From: a bacterium
Lineage (GTDB): Bacteria > Zhuqueibacterota > Zhuqueibacteria > Oleimicrobiales > Geothermoviventaceae
DNA length: 64,000 nucleotides
Direction: 5' to 3'
Assembly: GCA_028275345.1 (NCBI GenBank)
Contig: JAPWUV010000002.1
Location: 496,001-560,000, forward strand
The notes under the pieces are model-generated. The model searched no databases, was not told where the DNA came from, and was given only the letters and a program-made list of their open reading frames with translations. Below, piece by piece: positions 15,887 to 24,897 of this stretch. The position numbers were made by a program, and so were the translations under genes. The stretch's first letter is position 1. The number at the start of each line of letters is the position of its first letter.

Positions 15887-18694
15887 ATGCCGGAGCGCAG
15901 GAGCAAGAGATCCACGCACAAGGGCATTAGTGAACCTGTCCGGCCCGCCGCAACGACGGCCGCGGAGGGCCGAGGCGGGCTTGTCTTCGAACCTTTCTTT
16001 TCCACGCCGGGCGTGCATCCCTTCGATCAGATCGAATGGGAACTGCGCGACGCTGCCATTGTCGGCGAAGACGGCAAGATCGTCTTCGAACAGAAGAATG
16101 TCGAGGTGCCGAAGGAGTGGTCTCAGCTCGCCACTAACGTCGTGGCGTCCAAGTATTTCTACCTCGATCGCAAGACCGGGCAGCGGGAATCAAGCGTGAA
16201 GCAACTTGTGGATCGAGTCGCTCGCACGATCACCAACTGGGGGCTCAGGGACGGCTATTTTGCCAGCAAGGAAGACGCGGAGACCTTCTATCGGGAGCTC
16301 GTATCTCTTTTAGTGCATCAGCAAGGAAGTTTCAATAGCCCGGTCTGGTTCAATGTGGGGGTGGAGGAGAAACCCCAATGCTCCGCCTGTTTCATCAATT
16401 CCGTCCAGGACACGATGGAAAGCATCCTGGACCTTGCGAAGATCGAAGGGATGCTGTTCAAGTATGGTTCGGGGGCCGGCGTCAACCTCTCTCCCTTGCG
16501 GAGCTCGAAAGAGCCTCTTTCGTCGGGCGGAAAAGCTTCTGGGCCCGTTTCCTTCATGCGCGGATTCGATGCCTTTGCCGGGGTGATCAAGTCGGGGGGC
16601 AAGACGCGGCGTGCGGCCAAGATGGTGATCCTGAATGTGGATCACCCGGACATCCTCGAGTTCATCTGGTCAAAAGCGAACGAAGAGAAGAAGGCTTGGG
16701 CTTTGATTGACGCCGGTTACGATGGCAGCTTCGATGGCGAGGCCTACCGCTCCGTCTTCTTCCAAAACGCAAATCACTCGGTCCGGGTCACAGACGAGTT
16801 CATGAAGGCCGTGGAGGAAGACGGCATTTGGCAAACGCGCTACGTCCTGACTGGCGAGGTGGCCGATACGTACCGGGCGCGGGACATCATGCGCGCCATC
16901 GCCGAGGCTGCCCACATTTGCGGGGATCCCGGCCTCCAGTTCGATACCACCATCAACGCCTGGCACACATGCCCCAACTCCGGTCGGATCAATGCGAGCA
17001 ATCCCTGCAGCGAATTCATGTTCCTGGACGACACTGCCTGCAACCTGGCTTCGCTCAACCTGATGCGATTCCGCAGACCGGATGGCGAGCTCGACATCGA
17101 GGCCTTCAAACGGGCCGTGGACGTGTTCATCACCGCCCAGGAAATCATCGTCGACAATGCCTCCTACCCCACTCCGAAGATCCAGCAGAACAGTCATGAC
17201 TTCCGGCCCCTTGGCTTGGGCTACACCAACCTTGGGGCTCTATTGATGGCGAGAGGACTCCCGTACGACAGCGAGGAAGGCCGGGCCTATGCTGCGGCCG
17301 TCACAGCCCTCATGACGGGCGAAGCTTATCGCTGGAGCGCGGTGATGGCCAGCAAGATCGGGCCTTTCCCGAGGTTCGAGGTGAATCGGGAACCGATGCT
17401 CGCCGTGATCGAGAAGCATCGGAGAGCGTTGGATGGAATCCCGGAACACCTCGTGCCCGCGGATCTCCTCGAGGCGGCCCGTAATGCCTGGGATCAGGCT
17501 CTGGTCATCGGCCGGGAATACGGATTCCGCAACGCGCAGACAACCCTCCTTGCCCCCACTGGGACCATCAGCTTCATGATGGACGCGGATACCACGGGGA
17601 TTGAGCCCGACATCGCCCTCGTGAAATACAAGAAGCTTGTGGGGGGCGGTGTGCTCAAGATGGTCAACCGCACCGTGCCGGAAGCGCTCAGGAAACTCGG
17701 CTATTCGGAAAAGCAAATCCGAGCCATCACGAACTACATCGACCGCAACGATACCATCGAAGGGGCTCCGGAATTGAAGCCGGAGCACCTGCCTGTCTTC
17801 GACTGTGCCTTCAAACCGCCGTCCGGCGTGCGATCGATCCACTACATGGGCCACATCCGGATGATGGCAGCGGTACAACCTTTCCTGTCAGGCGCCATCT
17901 CGAAGACCGTGAACTTGCCCAACGAGGTTACACCGGAAGACATCGAGCGGGTCTACATGGAAGCCTGGAGGATGGGTCTGAAGGCCATCGCCATCTACCG
18001 GGACGGTTCCAAGCGCACACAGCCGCTGGTGACGAAGAGCGCCGAGAAGAAAGCGGAGCCGGCGGAGGAGAAAGAGCAATTCCGGCCCGTGCGCAAGCGC
18101 TTGCCGCCCGAGCGGAAGGCCATCACCCACAAGTTCAGTGTGGCAGGCCATGAGGGCTACATCACGGTAGGGATGTACGAGGATGGAAGCCCGGGAGAGA
18201 TCTTCATCGTGATGGCCAAAGAGGGATCCACGATCTCCGGACTGATGGACTGTTTCGCCACGGCCATCTCGCTTGCGCTGCAGTACGGGGTTCCCCTCCG
18301 AGTGCTGGTGGACAAATTCGCCCACACGCGCTTCGAGCCCTCCGGCTTCACGTCCAACCCGCAGATCCCGTTCGCCAAGTCCATCATGGATTACATCTTT
18401 CGCTGGCTGGCGCTGAAGTTTCTGACGCCCGAGGAATCCCCCTCCGAGACCAAGGACGAAGAATCCAAGCTTTTTGGCGAGGAGCGGGTGTTGAGTGCTG
18501 AGGAATCCTTGGGCAGCTCCCTTCGGAAGGGTAACGCTGCGACGGCCAACCCTATGGAAAACCACGACCAGGAGTCGATCATCTTCAGCACGCAGGCCGA
18601 TGCTCCCTCTTGCCCGGAATGCGGAGCGATCATGGTCCGCAGCGGTTCCTGCTACAAGTGCATCAACTGCGGGGAGACCAGCGGTTGCTCCTGA
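15887..18694 (+). CDS. nrdJ: Adenosylcobalamin-dependent (class II) ribonucleotide reductase
   Basis: Vitamin B12-dependent RNR, 935 residues, converting ribonucleotides to deoxyribonucleotides without oxygen. The family N-terminus FDQIEWELRDAAIV and KNVEVPKEWSQLATNVVASKYFY is present; the core has CSACFINSVQDTMESI, YGSGAGVNLSPLR, NPCSEFMFLDDTACNLASLN and APTGTISFMMDADTTGIEPD. The C-terminal ~30 residues carry CPECG and CYKCINCG, the redox/zinc tail typical of this subgroup. The ATG at 15887 follows GAGAGGTGA; the frame is open upstream over nadC, which is noise. No ATP-cone is evident at the N-terminus. It is one of few plus-strand genes and converges on a B12-uptake operon 580 bp downstream. 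Confidence 0.96.
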   Translation: MPERRSKRSTHKGISEPVRPAATTAAEGRGGLVFEPFFSTPGVHPFDQIEWELRDAAIVGEDGKIVFEQKNVEVPKEWSQLATNVVASKYFYLDRKTGQRESSVKQLVDRVARTITNWGLRDGYFASKEDAETFYRELVSLLVHQQGSFNSPVWFNVGVEEKPQCSACFINSVQDTMESILDLAKIEGMLFKYGSGAGVNLSPLRSSKEPLSSGGKASGPVSFMRGFDAFAGVIKSGGKTRRAAKMVILNVDHPDILEFIWSKANEEKKAWALIDAGYDGSFDGEAYRSVFFQNANHSVRVTDEFMKAVEEDGIWQTRYVLTGEVADTYRARDIMRAIAEAAHICGDPGLQFDTTINAWHTCPNSGRINASNPCSEFMFLDDTACNLASLNLMRFRRPDGELDIEAFKRAVDVFITAQEIIVDNASYPTPKIQQNSHDFRPLGLGYTNLGALLMARGLPYDSEEGRAYAAAVTALMTGEAYRWSAVMASKIGPFPRFEVNREPMLAVIEKHRRALDGIPEHLVPADLLEAARNAWDQALVIGREYGFRNAQTTLLAPTGTISFMMDADTTGIEPDIALVKYKKLVGGGVLKMVNRTVPEALRKLGYSEKQIRAITNYIDRNDTIEGAPELKPEHLPVFDCAFKPPSGVRSIHYMGHIRMMAAVQPFLSGAISKTVNLPNEVTPEDIERVYMEAWRMGLKAIAIYRDGSKRTQPLVTKSAEKKAEPAEEKEQFRPVRKRLPPERKAITHKFSVAGHEGYITVGMYEDGSPGEIFIVMAKEGSTISGLMDCFATAISLALQYGVPLRVLVDKFAHTRFEPSGFTSNPQIPFAKSIMDYIFRWLALKFLTPEESPSETKDEESKLFGEERVLSAEESLGSSLRKGNAATANPMENHDQESIIFSTQADAPSCPECGAIMVRSGSCYKCINCGETSGCS

Positions 18695-19274
18695 GGCGGT
18701 AGCCAGGCACTCGGAGGACCGCACCAAGCGTCTGGAAAAGAGGTGTTTGCCTTTCGACAAGACGGCGCCGGATCCTGTCACGGTTGGCCCCGCTTGCACG
18801 GCTTTGGCCCTTGGACGCCGTCGGTGGCGGGGTTCCGGATACGCGGGCGGGAGAACAAGCTGCGAGGCAAGGAGGCTTTCGCGCTATTTCTTCCCCGTCC
18901 TTTCCTTCTCCGCGCCATGCCAGGGGGAGCAAAGAAGATTATCCCCCCTTGGAGCTTTTCGGGGCACTCGGGGGGAGAAAGCACTCGCGTGCCCCGGTAC
19001 GCACCCCGCTCCTCAACCCCGGAGTAGCTTCTGCTGGATTCCCATAGCCTGCCGGCAGTCCCATCCTCACGCCGGTGGGCCAAGCCGAGCGCTCCGGGCC
19101 CTTTTTCCTCCAGCTTCCCGGCTCAGATTCCTTCCTCCTCGATACCAGTCCGGCTGCCGTGGAAAGCCGGGTAGTTTCGCGCACCCCAAACTCCGGCTCT
19201 TACTGCCCTTCGACCGCTTGCCCTGGGCCACCAGTCAAGCCGCGCGCGGAGCATGGGAGCGACCGTCCTTGACC
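18695..19274. other. 580-bp convergent intergenic region, no recognisable gene
   Basis: GC-rich spacer between nrdJ and the propeller gene, whose 3' ends face each other. Open frames here run on both strands but have no ribosome binding sites, overlap each other and encode Arg/Pro/Ser-rich sequences typical of random GC-rich DNA. A weak hairpin of C and G runs at about 18940-18980 may act in termination. No RNA gene was recognised. Confidence 0.5.
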
Positions 19275-21182
19275 TCAACGCATCAGGACCAGCTTTTCGC
19301 AAAGCCGCACGTTGGAAGTCGTGAAGCGCGCCAGGTAGATGCCGGAAGGAACGGCCTTGCCACACGCATCCCTCCCGTCCCATGAGATCCAGTGCTCGCC
19401 CGCTTCTGCGGAGCCGTCGCAAAGGCAGGTTACCAATCGTCCACGCGAGTCCAGAATCTCCAACTTGAGCACAGCCGCGGACGGGAGGTAGAAACGAAGC
19501 CTCGTACTTGCATTGAATGGGTTTGGATAGGCGGGACTCAGCCAGGGCGATCGCGGCGGTACGCTCGCCTGTTCCGCAGCCGCCGTAGACGGGATTTCGT
19601 CCCTGCTGTGGATGGCGACCACAGCATCCAGATCAAAGTCGCCGTTGAAGGGCCCTTCTCGCCAGACATCGCCCAGGTCGGTGATCCGCACGTATCGGAT
19701 CCACGACAGCCCAACCACTGCCAGGTCAAACTGATCCCCTCCGGACAGCTGTGGATCCGTCGGATGCAAGGGGTCCCGAACTGGGTGCGCGCCGGCGAGC
19801 CCCTCGTAGGTGAGTGTGTCGTAGGGGAAAGTCAACCATGTCACCCCATCCTGGCTGACCGAAACCGTGGCCGCTTCCACAAACGGTCCGCCAATCCAGG
19901 GGCTGATGAAGCAGTTCTCGAAGATGGTGAAATCGGGTCCTTCCTCGTCCACCACAACGTTGTCCGTGAAGGCCAGCGTGATTTGTCCCCCATGCCCCAA
20001 CGAAAGGATTTCGTCCGCCCGATTGGACGGCGAGTATGCATTCACAGCACTTGATGGCGTCGGCGGGCCCAACACATTGTCCGGGAAGAACGCGTATCCG
20101 AATCCGGACCACGGACTCCCTGGCGTAAACTCCACCACCTCGTCGGCCCAGGGATCGTGAAGTTCGACGGCCTCCGTGATCGCCAATGCGTGCGCCCCGT
20201 CCCCAACCCGAATGGTCGCCAACACAGTTCCCGAAGCAGGGTCGAGCCTTTGCACCGTGTCATCGGCAAAATTGGAGACGTACAGCACGTTCTCGGCAGT
20301 GTCGTAGAGGAGTTTCCCAGCCCCTTTCCCTACCCGGATCGGATTGGTCGCTGAGTGAATCACTTCCCCCCGCGACGCATCGTACACGTACAAGAACCCG
20401 TTCCTTTCGTCTCCCCAGTCAGACACGAACACGAGACCTTCGGGCGTGACGGCCACGTCCCCCGGAAATCCACCGAGCAGGATTGTGTCCACAATGGCAG
20501 GCTCGTACTTGGGAGGAGCCCACGGATCCAGGATACAAAGCTTCCCGGCATTGGCACCCCACTTCCCGGAACACACTACGTAGATCCTGTAGTCCGGTCC
20601 TTTCGACAGGGCCTGGGCGTTCTCGGGCACTGGCAAGCTGTATAGAACGGAGTCGTTTCGAATATCGATGATGGAAATGCTGGACGGGCGGAAATCCGGG
20701 TAGCCACCGGTGTTGGCCACGTAGGCCCGGTTTTCCGCCAGGTCGACGAGGATAGCCTGCGGTGCCCGGCCGACAGGAATCCGCTTCTCGATCCTCCCAT
20801 CCGCCAGGTTCAGAACGGCAATCTCATTCGCAACCAAAAGGCTCACGTAGGCTCGCCGCGATCCCACCAAAGCCATTTGGTACGGATTCGAGCCCTCGGG
20901 AAGTGCGATTCTCTTCGTGACTTGCCTGGAGGGAACGTCGACCACCCAAACTTCAGGAGGCTGGGAGTTCACCACGAATAGGCGATCTCGGTAGGCCAGG
21001 AGATCGTTGGGTATCTGTCCAAGGGTCAGGACATTCTGCTGGATGCGGCCGCTTTCGAGGTCGATCGCAGACAATGTGCGTCCGAGGTTGTTCTCAACGT
21101 AAAGACTGCGCGGCACCCTTTGGGCTTCGACACGGAAAGTCACGAACAATAGCGCCGCCACGAGGAAAACCGCCTTTCGCAT
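19275..21182 (-). CDS. BtuG-like secreted beta-propeller protein with C-terminal sorting domain
   Basis: A 635-residue exported protein. Residues 1-20 are a signal peptide (MRKAVFLVAALLFVTFRVEA-Q). Residues ~25-340 form a YncE-like beta-propeller with repeated blades such as PRSLYVENNLGRTLSAIDLE, VGRAPQAILVDLAENRAYVAN and ENVLYVSNFADDTVQRLDPASG. A middle domain (~342-530) contains PDFTIFENCF and QFDLAVVGLSWIRYVRITDL. The last ~90 residues are a FlgD-like fold with SPAYPNPFNASTRLRF and VPSGIYLARF, the form of type IX secretion signals. It begins 30 nt after btuB behind GGAGGT and shares its B12 riboswitch. Bacteroides BtuG, a propeller, captures cobalamin for BtuB; that role is inferred here. 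Confidence 0.75.
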   Translation of the reverse strand: MRKAVFLVAALLFVTFRVEAQRVPRSLYVENNLGRTLSAIDLESGRIQQNVLTLGQIPNDLLAYRDRLFVVNSQPPEVWVVDVPSRQVTKRIALPEGSNPYQMALVGSRRAYVSLLVANEIAVLNLADGRIEKRIPVGRAPQAILVDLAENRAYVANTGGYPDFRPSSISIIDIRNDSVLYSLPVPENAQALSKGPDYRIYVVCSGKWGANAGKLCILDPWAPPKYEPAIVDTILLGGFPGDVAVTPEGLVFVSDWGDERNGFLYVYDASRGEVIHSATNPIRVGKGAGKLLYDTAENVLYVSNFADDTVQRLDPASGTVLATIRVGDGAHALAITEAVELHDPWADEVVEFTPGSPWSGFGYAFFPDNVLGPPTPSSAVNAYSPSNRADEILSLGHGGQITLAFTDNVVVDEEGPDFTIFENCFISPWIGGPFVEAATVSVSQDGVTWLTFPYDTLTYEGLAGAHPVRDPLHPTDPQLSGGDQFDLAVVGLSWIRYVRITDLGDVWREGPFNGDFDLDAVVAIHSRDEIPSTAAAEQASVPPRSPWLSPAYPNPFNASTRLRFYLPSAAVLKLEILDSRGRLVTCLCDGSAEAGEHWISWDGRDACGKAVPSGIYLARFTTSNVRLCEKLVLMR

Positions 21183-21212
21183 CTTCGGACCTCCACCACT
21201 TTGCGTTCTGGT

Positions 21213-23453
21213 TCAATCGGGAATCGGGCTCGAAGAATTGCCCCCCGCTCCTAGGCCGAACCCCAATCTCCATTCTCGCCCCGGAAGAGGAGCGGACTCC
21301 AGGACCTCGTATCTCCTGTCCGCCACGTTCAAGACCTGCGCCTGCAAGGTCAGCTGCTGACGGAAGAGACGAAAACGGCACGCCCAACTCAAGTCCAGCA
21401 CCTGAAAGCCCCGCAGCCTCACCGTGTTTGCCTCCGTAACCCACCTCGGACCCACCAAGCGATGCATTGCCGTCAGCCTTGCATAATCGGGCCCCAGGTG
21501 GATCGAGAGGCAAGCCTGATACTCCGGCCGGTACGGCAAGGCCTTGCCCCGCACCGTCGGATCGCGGCTCAGATTGGTCGCTGTCAGCCATTGACCGGTA
21601 GCTTCCACTTCGAGCGCATGGTTCCGTCGACCTACCAGGAGAGCCACTTCGTGGCCGCTCATCCGGGCATCCACGTTCAGCGGCGAGAAGGTCGCGAAGG
21701 AACCGAGGCGCCAGGTGATGAAGTCGCGGATCCTCCGCGAGAACCATTCCCACTGCAAGGTCCAATCGGCGATGCCTCCAGTGCCGTGGAGACGAGCGCC
21801 GACGGCGTAATCGGCGGACCGCTCCGGTCTCAAATTCGGATTCCCTCGCACCTGGTAATCTTGATAGAAGAGATCGCCGTAGGTCGGGAGACGAAAGCCA
21901 TGATCGAGGCTCAAGAAGACGGAAACCAAAGGAACGGACGTGCGACTCAGCTCCAGACGCAGGGACGGTCCGAGCGCCCAGTACGTGCGCGTAAGTGCAG
22001 GCGCCCGGACGCGGGCGCAGTTCTCGCGGATCCCGAGCATCGTCTTGCCCATTAAGCCGCCGGAGCCAAACCTGATTGCCCCGCGCCACAAGACGGCGGC
22101 GGACATGTGTTCCGACCCTGCCTGCTGAGGAGATGCCGCAAGGGTGAGAAGATCCTTCATCGCGAACCGCGAGACGCGCGCTTCGGAAAGGAATTCCAAT
22201 CTACCCACTTGCATCTGCTTTGCCCAACCTGCCCCCAGCTGGAAGCTCGTATGCGACATCTCCAGGTCGTAGGGAGGGACGGACCGGTCGCAAAGCGGGG
22301 CATTCGCCGGGACACGGTTCGCGTAGCGGGTCCCATACCGGCTGACCGCGCTCGTGAGGCGTAGCTCCCCTCCGCCTACGAGTGACATGACGGTCGCTGA
22401 AACAAGGCTGCGCTCAATTCGGCCGCGGGCGTAGGGCGACAAAGCATACACGCTCCCCGGCAAGCCGCGCTCGGAACTCGTCCACAGGGCGTGAACGGAG
22501 TAGTTCCGGAACCACCGGAGTCGGCCATTCAGCTGCAACAGCGCCCCATTGCGCTGAACGTCGGAGTTCCGTCGCCAAGCTGTACGAACCTCATCTGCCA
22601 CGCGATAGGCGTAGGGATAGCGCCCATGCCAGCGGTAGAAATCCCCGCTGACCGAAAGCACATGCGGCCGGCTGCGCAAGATCACGGCAGGACATACCTG
22701 GAACATACCGTACGAGCCGCCCCGTACCGAAACATCAGCCGACGTATCGAAGGTGACTCTCGGTCGAATGATCACGGCGCCGCCAATCGCTCCCTGACCG
22801 TACTGCGCCGTCGCACTGGAACGGACCACCTCGATCGATTCCACCAAGCTGGCCGGCAGGCTCTCCAGGTCCACCGCTCCGGTCGTGGGATCGTTCAGCG
22901 GTACATCGTCGAACAGGACCAGAACCTGCCCGGAGGAGCTACCGCGGATCGACACCGTGCTTCCGGTGGCACTTCGCTGGACACTGACGAAGGGTATGGC
23001 CGCCAGGACCTCCGCGAGATTCGAGGCACCGAGCTCGTCGATCTGTTTCCGATCGATCACCAGCCGGTCTGTTTCACCCGATCGATCCCGCTGGGCCACC
23101 GCCTCCACTTGCGGCAGGAGGATAATCCGGGGTTCCAACCGGACCACGATGCTGGGCTCCACCCCGGGCTGGACGCGTCCCACCTCAACGGTAGTTGCGC
23201 GGTAGGCAATGTGGCTCACCCGCAGCTGGTATTCCCCACGGAGCAGCCCGCTGATGCTGAATCTTCCCTCCTCATCCGTGGCGGATCCAAGCGCAAAGCC
23301 TACCACCTGCACGTTGGCCGCGGGGACGGGCTGGCCGCTCACGGCATCGAGTACCCGTCCCTCGATCCGCATCTCCTCCTGAGCTAAGCAGAACGAAGGG
23401 AGGATCACCAAAAGCGAGAGCGCGATCCCTCTTGGAAGCTTCTGCCCGGTCAT
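21213..23453 (-). CDS. TonB-dependent receptor, probable cobalamin transporter (BtuB-like)
   Basis: An outer-membrane receptor of 746 residues. A signal peptide (ALSLLVILPSFCLAQ) is followed by a carboxypeptidase-regulatory-like domain (RIEGRVLDAVSGQPVPAANVQVVG, ~30-110), the plug (IDELGASNLAEVLAAIPFVSVQR to AQYGQGAIGGAVIIRP) and a ~500-residue barrel ending GREWRLGFGLG. BtuB function is inferred from the complete cobalamin riboswitch directly upstream and the BtuG-like gene directly downstream; the sequence alone would only say TonB-dependent receptor. The ATG at 23453 or the GTG before it may be the start; both have only a weak AAGAG upstream. No ABC transporter btuCDF or TonB/ExbB lies in the window. 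Confidence 0.88.
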   Translation of the reverse strand: MTGQKLPRGIALSLLVILPSFCLAQEEMRIEGRVLDAVSGQPVPAANVQVVGFALGSATDEEGRFSISGLLRGEYQLRVSHIAYRATTVEVGRVQPGVEPSIVVRLEPRIILLPQVEAVAQRDRSGETDRLVIDRKQIDELGASNLAEVLAAIPFVSVQRSATGSTVSIRGSSSGQVLVLFDDVPLNDPTTGAVDLESLPASLVESIEVVRSSATAQYGQGAIGGAVIIRPRVTFDTSADVSVRGGSYGMFQVCPAVILRSRPHVLSVSGDFYRWHGRYPYAYRVADEVRTAWRRNSDVQRNGALLQLNGRLRWFRNYSVHALWTSSERGLPGSVYALSPYARGRIERSLVSATVMSLVGGGELRLTSAVSRYGTRYANRVPANAPLCDRSVPPYDLEMSHTSFQLGAGWAKQMQVGRLEFLSEARVSRFAMKDLLTLAASPQQAGSEHMSAAVLWRGAIRFGSGGLMGKTMLGIRENCARVRAPALTRTYWALGPSLRLELSRTSVPLVSVFLSLDHGFRLPTYGDLFYQDYQVRGNPNLRPERSADYAVGARLHGTGGIADWTLQWEWFSRRIRDFITWRLGSFATFSPLNVDARMSGHEVALLVGRRNHALEVEATGQWLTATNLSRDPTVRGKALPYRPEYQACLSIHLGPDYARLTAMHRLVGPRWVTEANTVRLRGFQVLDLSWACRFRLFRQQLTLQAQVLNVADRRYEVLESAPLPGREWRLGFGLGAGGNSSSPIPD

Positions 23454-23514
23454 CACGAAGGCTCTTCATGCTGTCGCGGGGAGAAACTCCGGGGCGGGAT
23501 GAAACTGGCGAGAA

Positions 23515-23546
23515 ACAAAAAGCCCCAACCTTGCGGGTTGGGGCTT
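23515..23546 (-). terminator. Intrinsic terminator of the B12 riboswitch expression platform
   Basis: On the minus strand AAGCCCCAACC (23546-23536) and GGTTGGGGCTT (23530-23520) form a perfect 11-bp stem with a 5-nt loop, followed by TTTTGT (23520-23515). It lies between the riboswitch aptamer and btuB, where B12-bound aptamer would let the terminator form and stop the operon. Confidence 0.85.
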
Positions 23547-23616
23547 GAGGGTCTTCGCCTGGTATACATCGCCCGCGTCGGACCTCACCCGCGAAGGTCA
23601 CTCCGCATTCGGAGTC

Positions 23617-23790
23617 CGGCAGGTCTCCTGGCTTCGGGCTTCCGACCTACTTGCCGCGCCTTCCCAGCACAGAGGCCAGTGGCTGTGAGGCGAAAACCAC
23701 CCCTGCGGCGTTCGTAGCCCGTCACAGTAGCGGGGCTGCGGCGGAATCTCACCGCCTTCCCTTTTGATCCCTTGCGGGAACCGGACCCCA
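23617..23790 (-). promoter_or_regulatory. Cobalamin riboswitch
   Basis: All conserved blocks of the cobalamin aptamer are present in order on the minus strand: the GGCGGTGAGATTCCGCC hairpin, GCAGCCCCGCTACTGTGACG, the B12 box GCCACTGG (about 23675-23682), GGGAAGGCG, and the 3' block GAAGCCCGAAGCCAGGAGAC with CTGCC at the end. The aptamer is followed by an intrinsic terminator and then btuB. The RNA would bind adenosyl- or methylcobalamin and turn off the uptake operon when B12 is plentiful. Whether it prefers the adenosyl form was not determined. Confidence 0.96.
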
Positions 23791-23816
23791 AACTGATCCC
23801 GTCAAAGAACCGGACA

Positions 23817-23845
23817 AATATATCCACCTGCCAAGAGACGCGCAA
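23817..23845 (-). promoter_or_regulatory. Promoter of the riboswitch-btuB operon
   Basis: TTGCGC (23840-23845), 17-nt spacer, TATATT (23817-23822) on the minus strand, about 27 nt upstream of the first conserved riboswitch block. The -10 is strong, the -35 matches 4 of 6. Confidence 0.6.
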
Positions 23846-23967
23846 GCCCTTTCTCCAAAACCGGCCGTCCTGCTTGCTTCGCGGTCGGGAGCTGCGTACA
23901 TTCAGGGTGGTGCATTGTGGGCCTGCGGCGGAAGGAAGAGCCGCTTCACCGGGAAGGAACGCGGCGG

Positions 23968-24897
23968 ATGCTCATAAACGGCGGTTCCAAGACCATGCAG
24001 CCTCCGGTTCCCGAGGATATCCGGAACATCCTGAACCAACTCCGCGATCAGTTGCAAGAGATCCGGGAAGAGCTACAGCGCCTCTGGTTCCACCTCCCCA
24101 CACCCGAGAACCTCCTGTACCAGAGGGGGTTCTCGGTGATAGCCTCGAACCCCCACGAATTCCTGCTTCTCCCACCTGGAGGGACTCGGCTGGAAATCGA
24201 CCGCTACTACCGGCTCTTGCGCCGGTACTCTTTCCGACTTTTCCTTCGAGACGTGATCCGATTCAAGGACAAACTCGAACTCCAGAGGCTCTTACACTAC
24301 TGTTCGCCGGCCAAGGCTAACCGGTACCTGCAGGCCCTCGTCGAGCTGTCCATCGTCAGGCCACTTGGGGACGGAACCTTTGCGTACCTAGCCAATCCTG
24401 CGGTAAGTAGCTTCGGCGACACTCTGGAATGGTTCGTGGCGGAAACGCTGAGCAGGGAGTTCCGCATCCCCAGTTGTTGGGGGCTTTCGGTCACAGGTCT
24501 AGGGCAAGGGGGCGATTTCGATGTGATCGGCGCCCTCGCTGGAAAATTGGTCTACATCGAGACGAAGGCAAGTCCTCCGAAGAATCTCCACATGGACGTG
24601 GTCCAAGGCTTCATTCGCCGCGTCCGGCAGCTCCGTCCGGAGCTCGCCATCCTGCTTGTGGATACGCATCTGCGTATGGAGGACAAGATCAACAAGATGG
24701 TGAGGGTCGCCTTCCGCGAGGTTCGGCCATCTGCGACTGACTTCGAGAGCGCGACGGTCGCAAGGGGTGTGTTCCGAATGGGTCCTGGCTTGTACACGTG
24801 CAATTCGAAGCCAGCAATCCACAAGAATCTACGCCTGTGCATTCGCGATTTCCTAAGCCTCGAGACCGGATGCGACGGGAAAGACATCGCCCATTGA
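23968..24897 (+). CDS. PD-(D/E)XK nuclease-like protein with N-terminal coiled coil, unknown function
   Basis: I do not recognise a named family for this 309-residue protein. Residues ~12-40 form a charged coiled coil (NQLRDQLQEIREELQRLW). A middle region (RYSFRLFLRDVIRFKDKL, then AKANRYLQALVELSIVRPLG) looks like a winged helix. The C-terminal half contains GGDFDVIGALAGKLVYIETKA, whose D...E-x-K arrangement matches a PD-(D/E)XK nuclease core with Asp, Glu and Lys present, followed by a helix with conserved-looking VVQGFIRRVRQL. ATG at 23968 follows GGGAAGGA; GTG at 23917 is an alternative. It is divergent from the B12 operon and stands alone, with no methylase or toxin partner beside it. Confidence 0.65.
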   Translation: MLINGGSKTMQPPVPEDIRNILNQLRDQLQEIREELQRLWFHLPTPENLLYQRGFSVIASNPHEFLLLPPGGTRLEIDRYYRLLRRYSFRLFLRDVIRFKDKLELQRLLHYCSPAKANRYLQALVELSIVRPLGDGTFAYLANPAVSSFGDTLEWFVAETLSREFRIPSCWGLSVTGLGQGGDFDVIGALAGKLVYIETKASPPKNLHMDVVQGFIRRVRQLRPELAILLVDTHLRMEDKINKMVRVAFREVRPSATDFESATVARGVFRMGPGLYTCNSKPAIHKNLRLCIRDFLSLETGCDGKDIAH

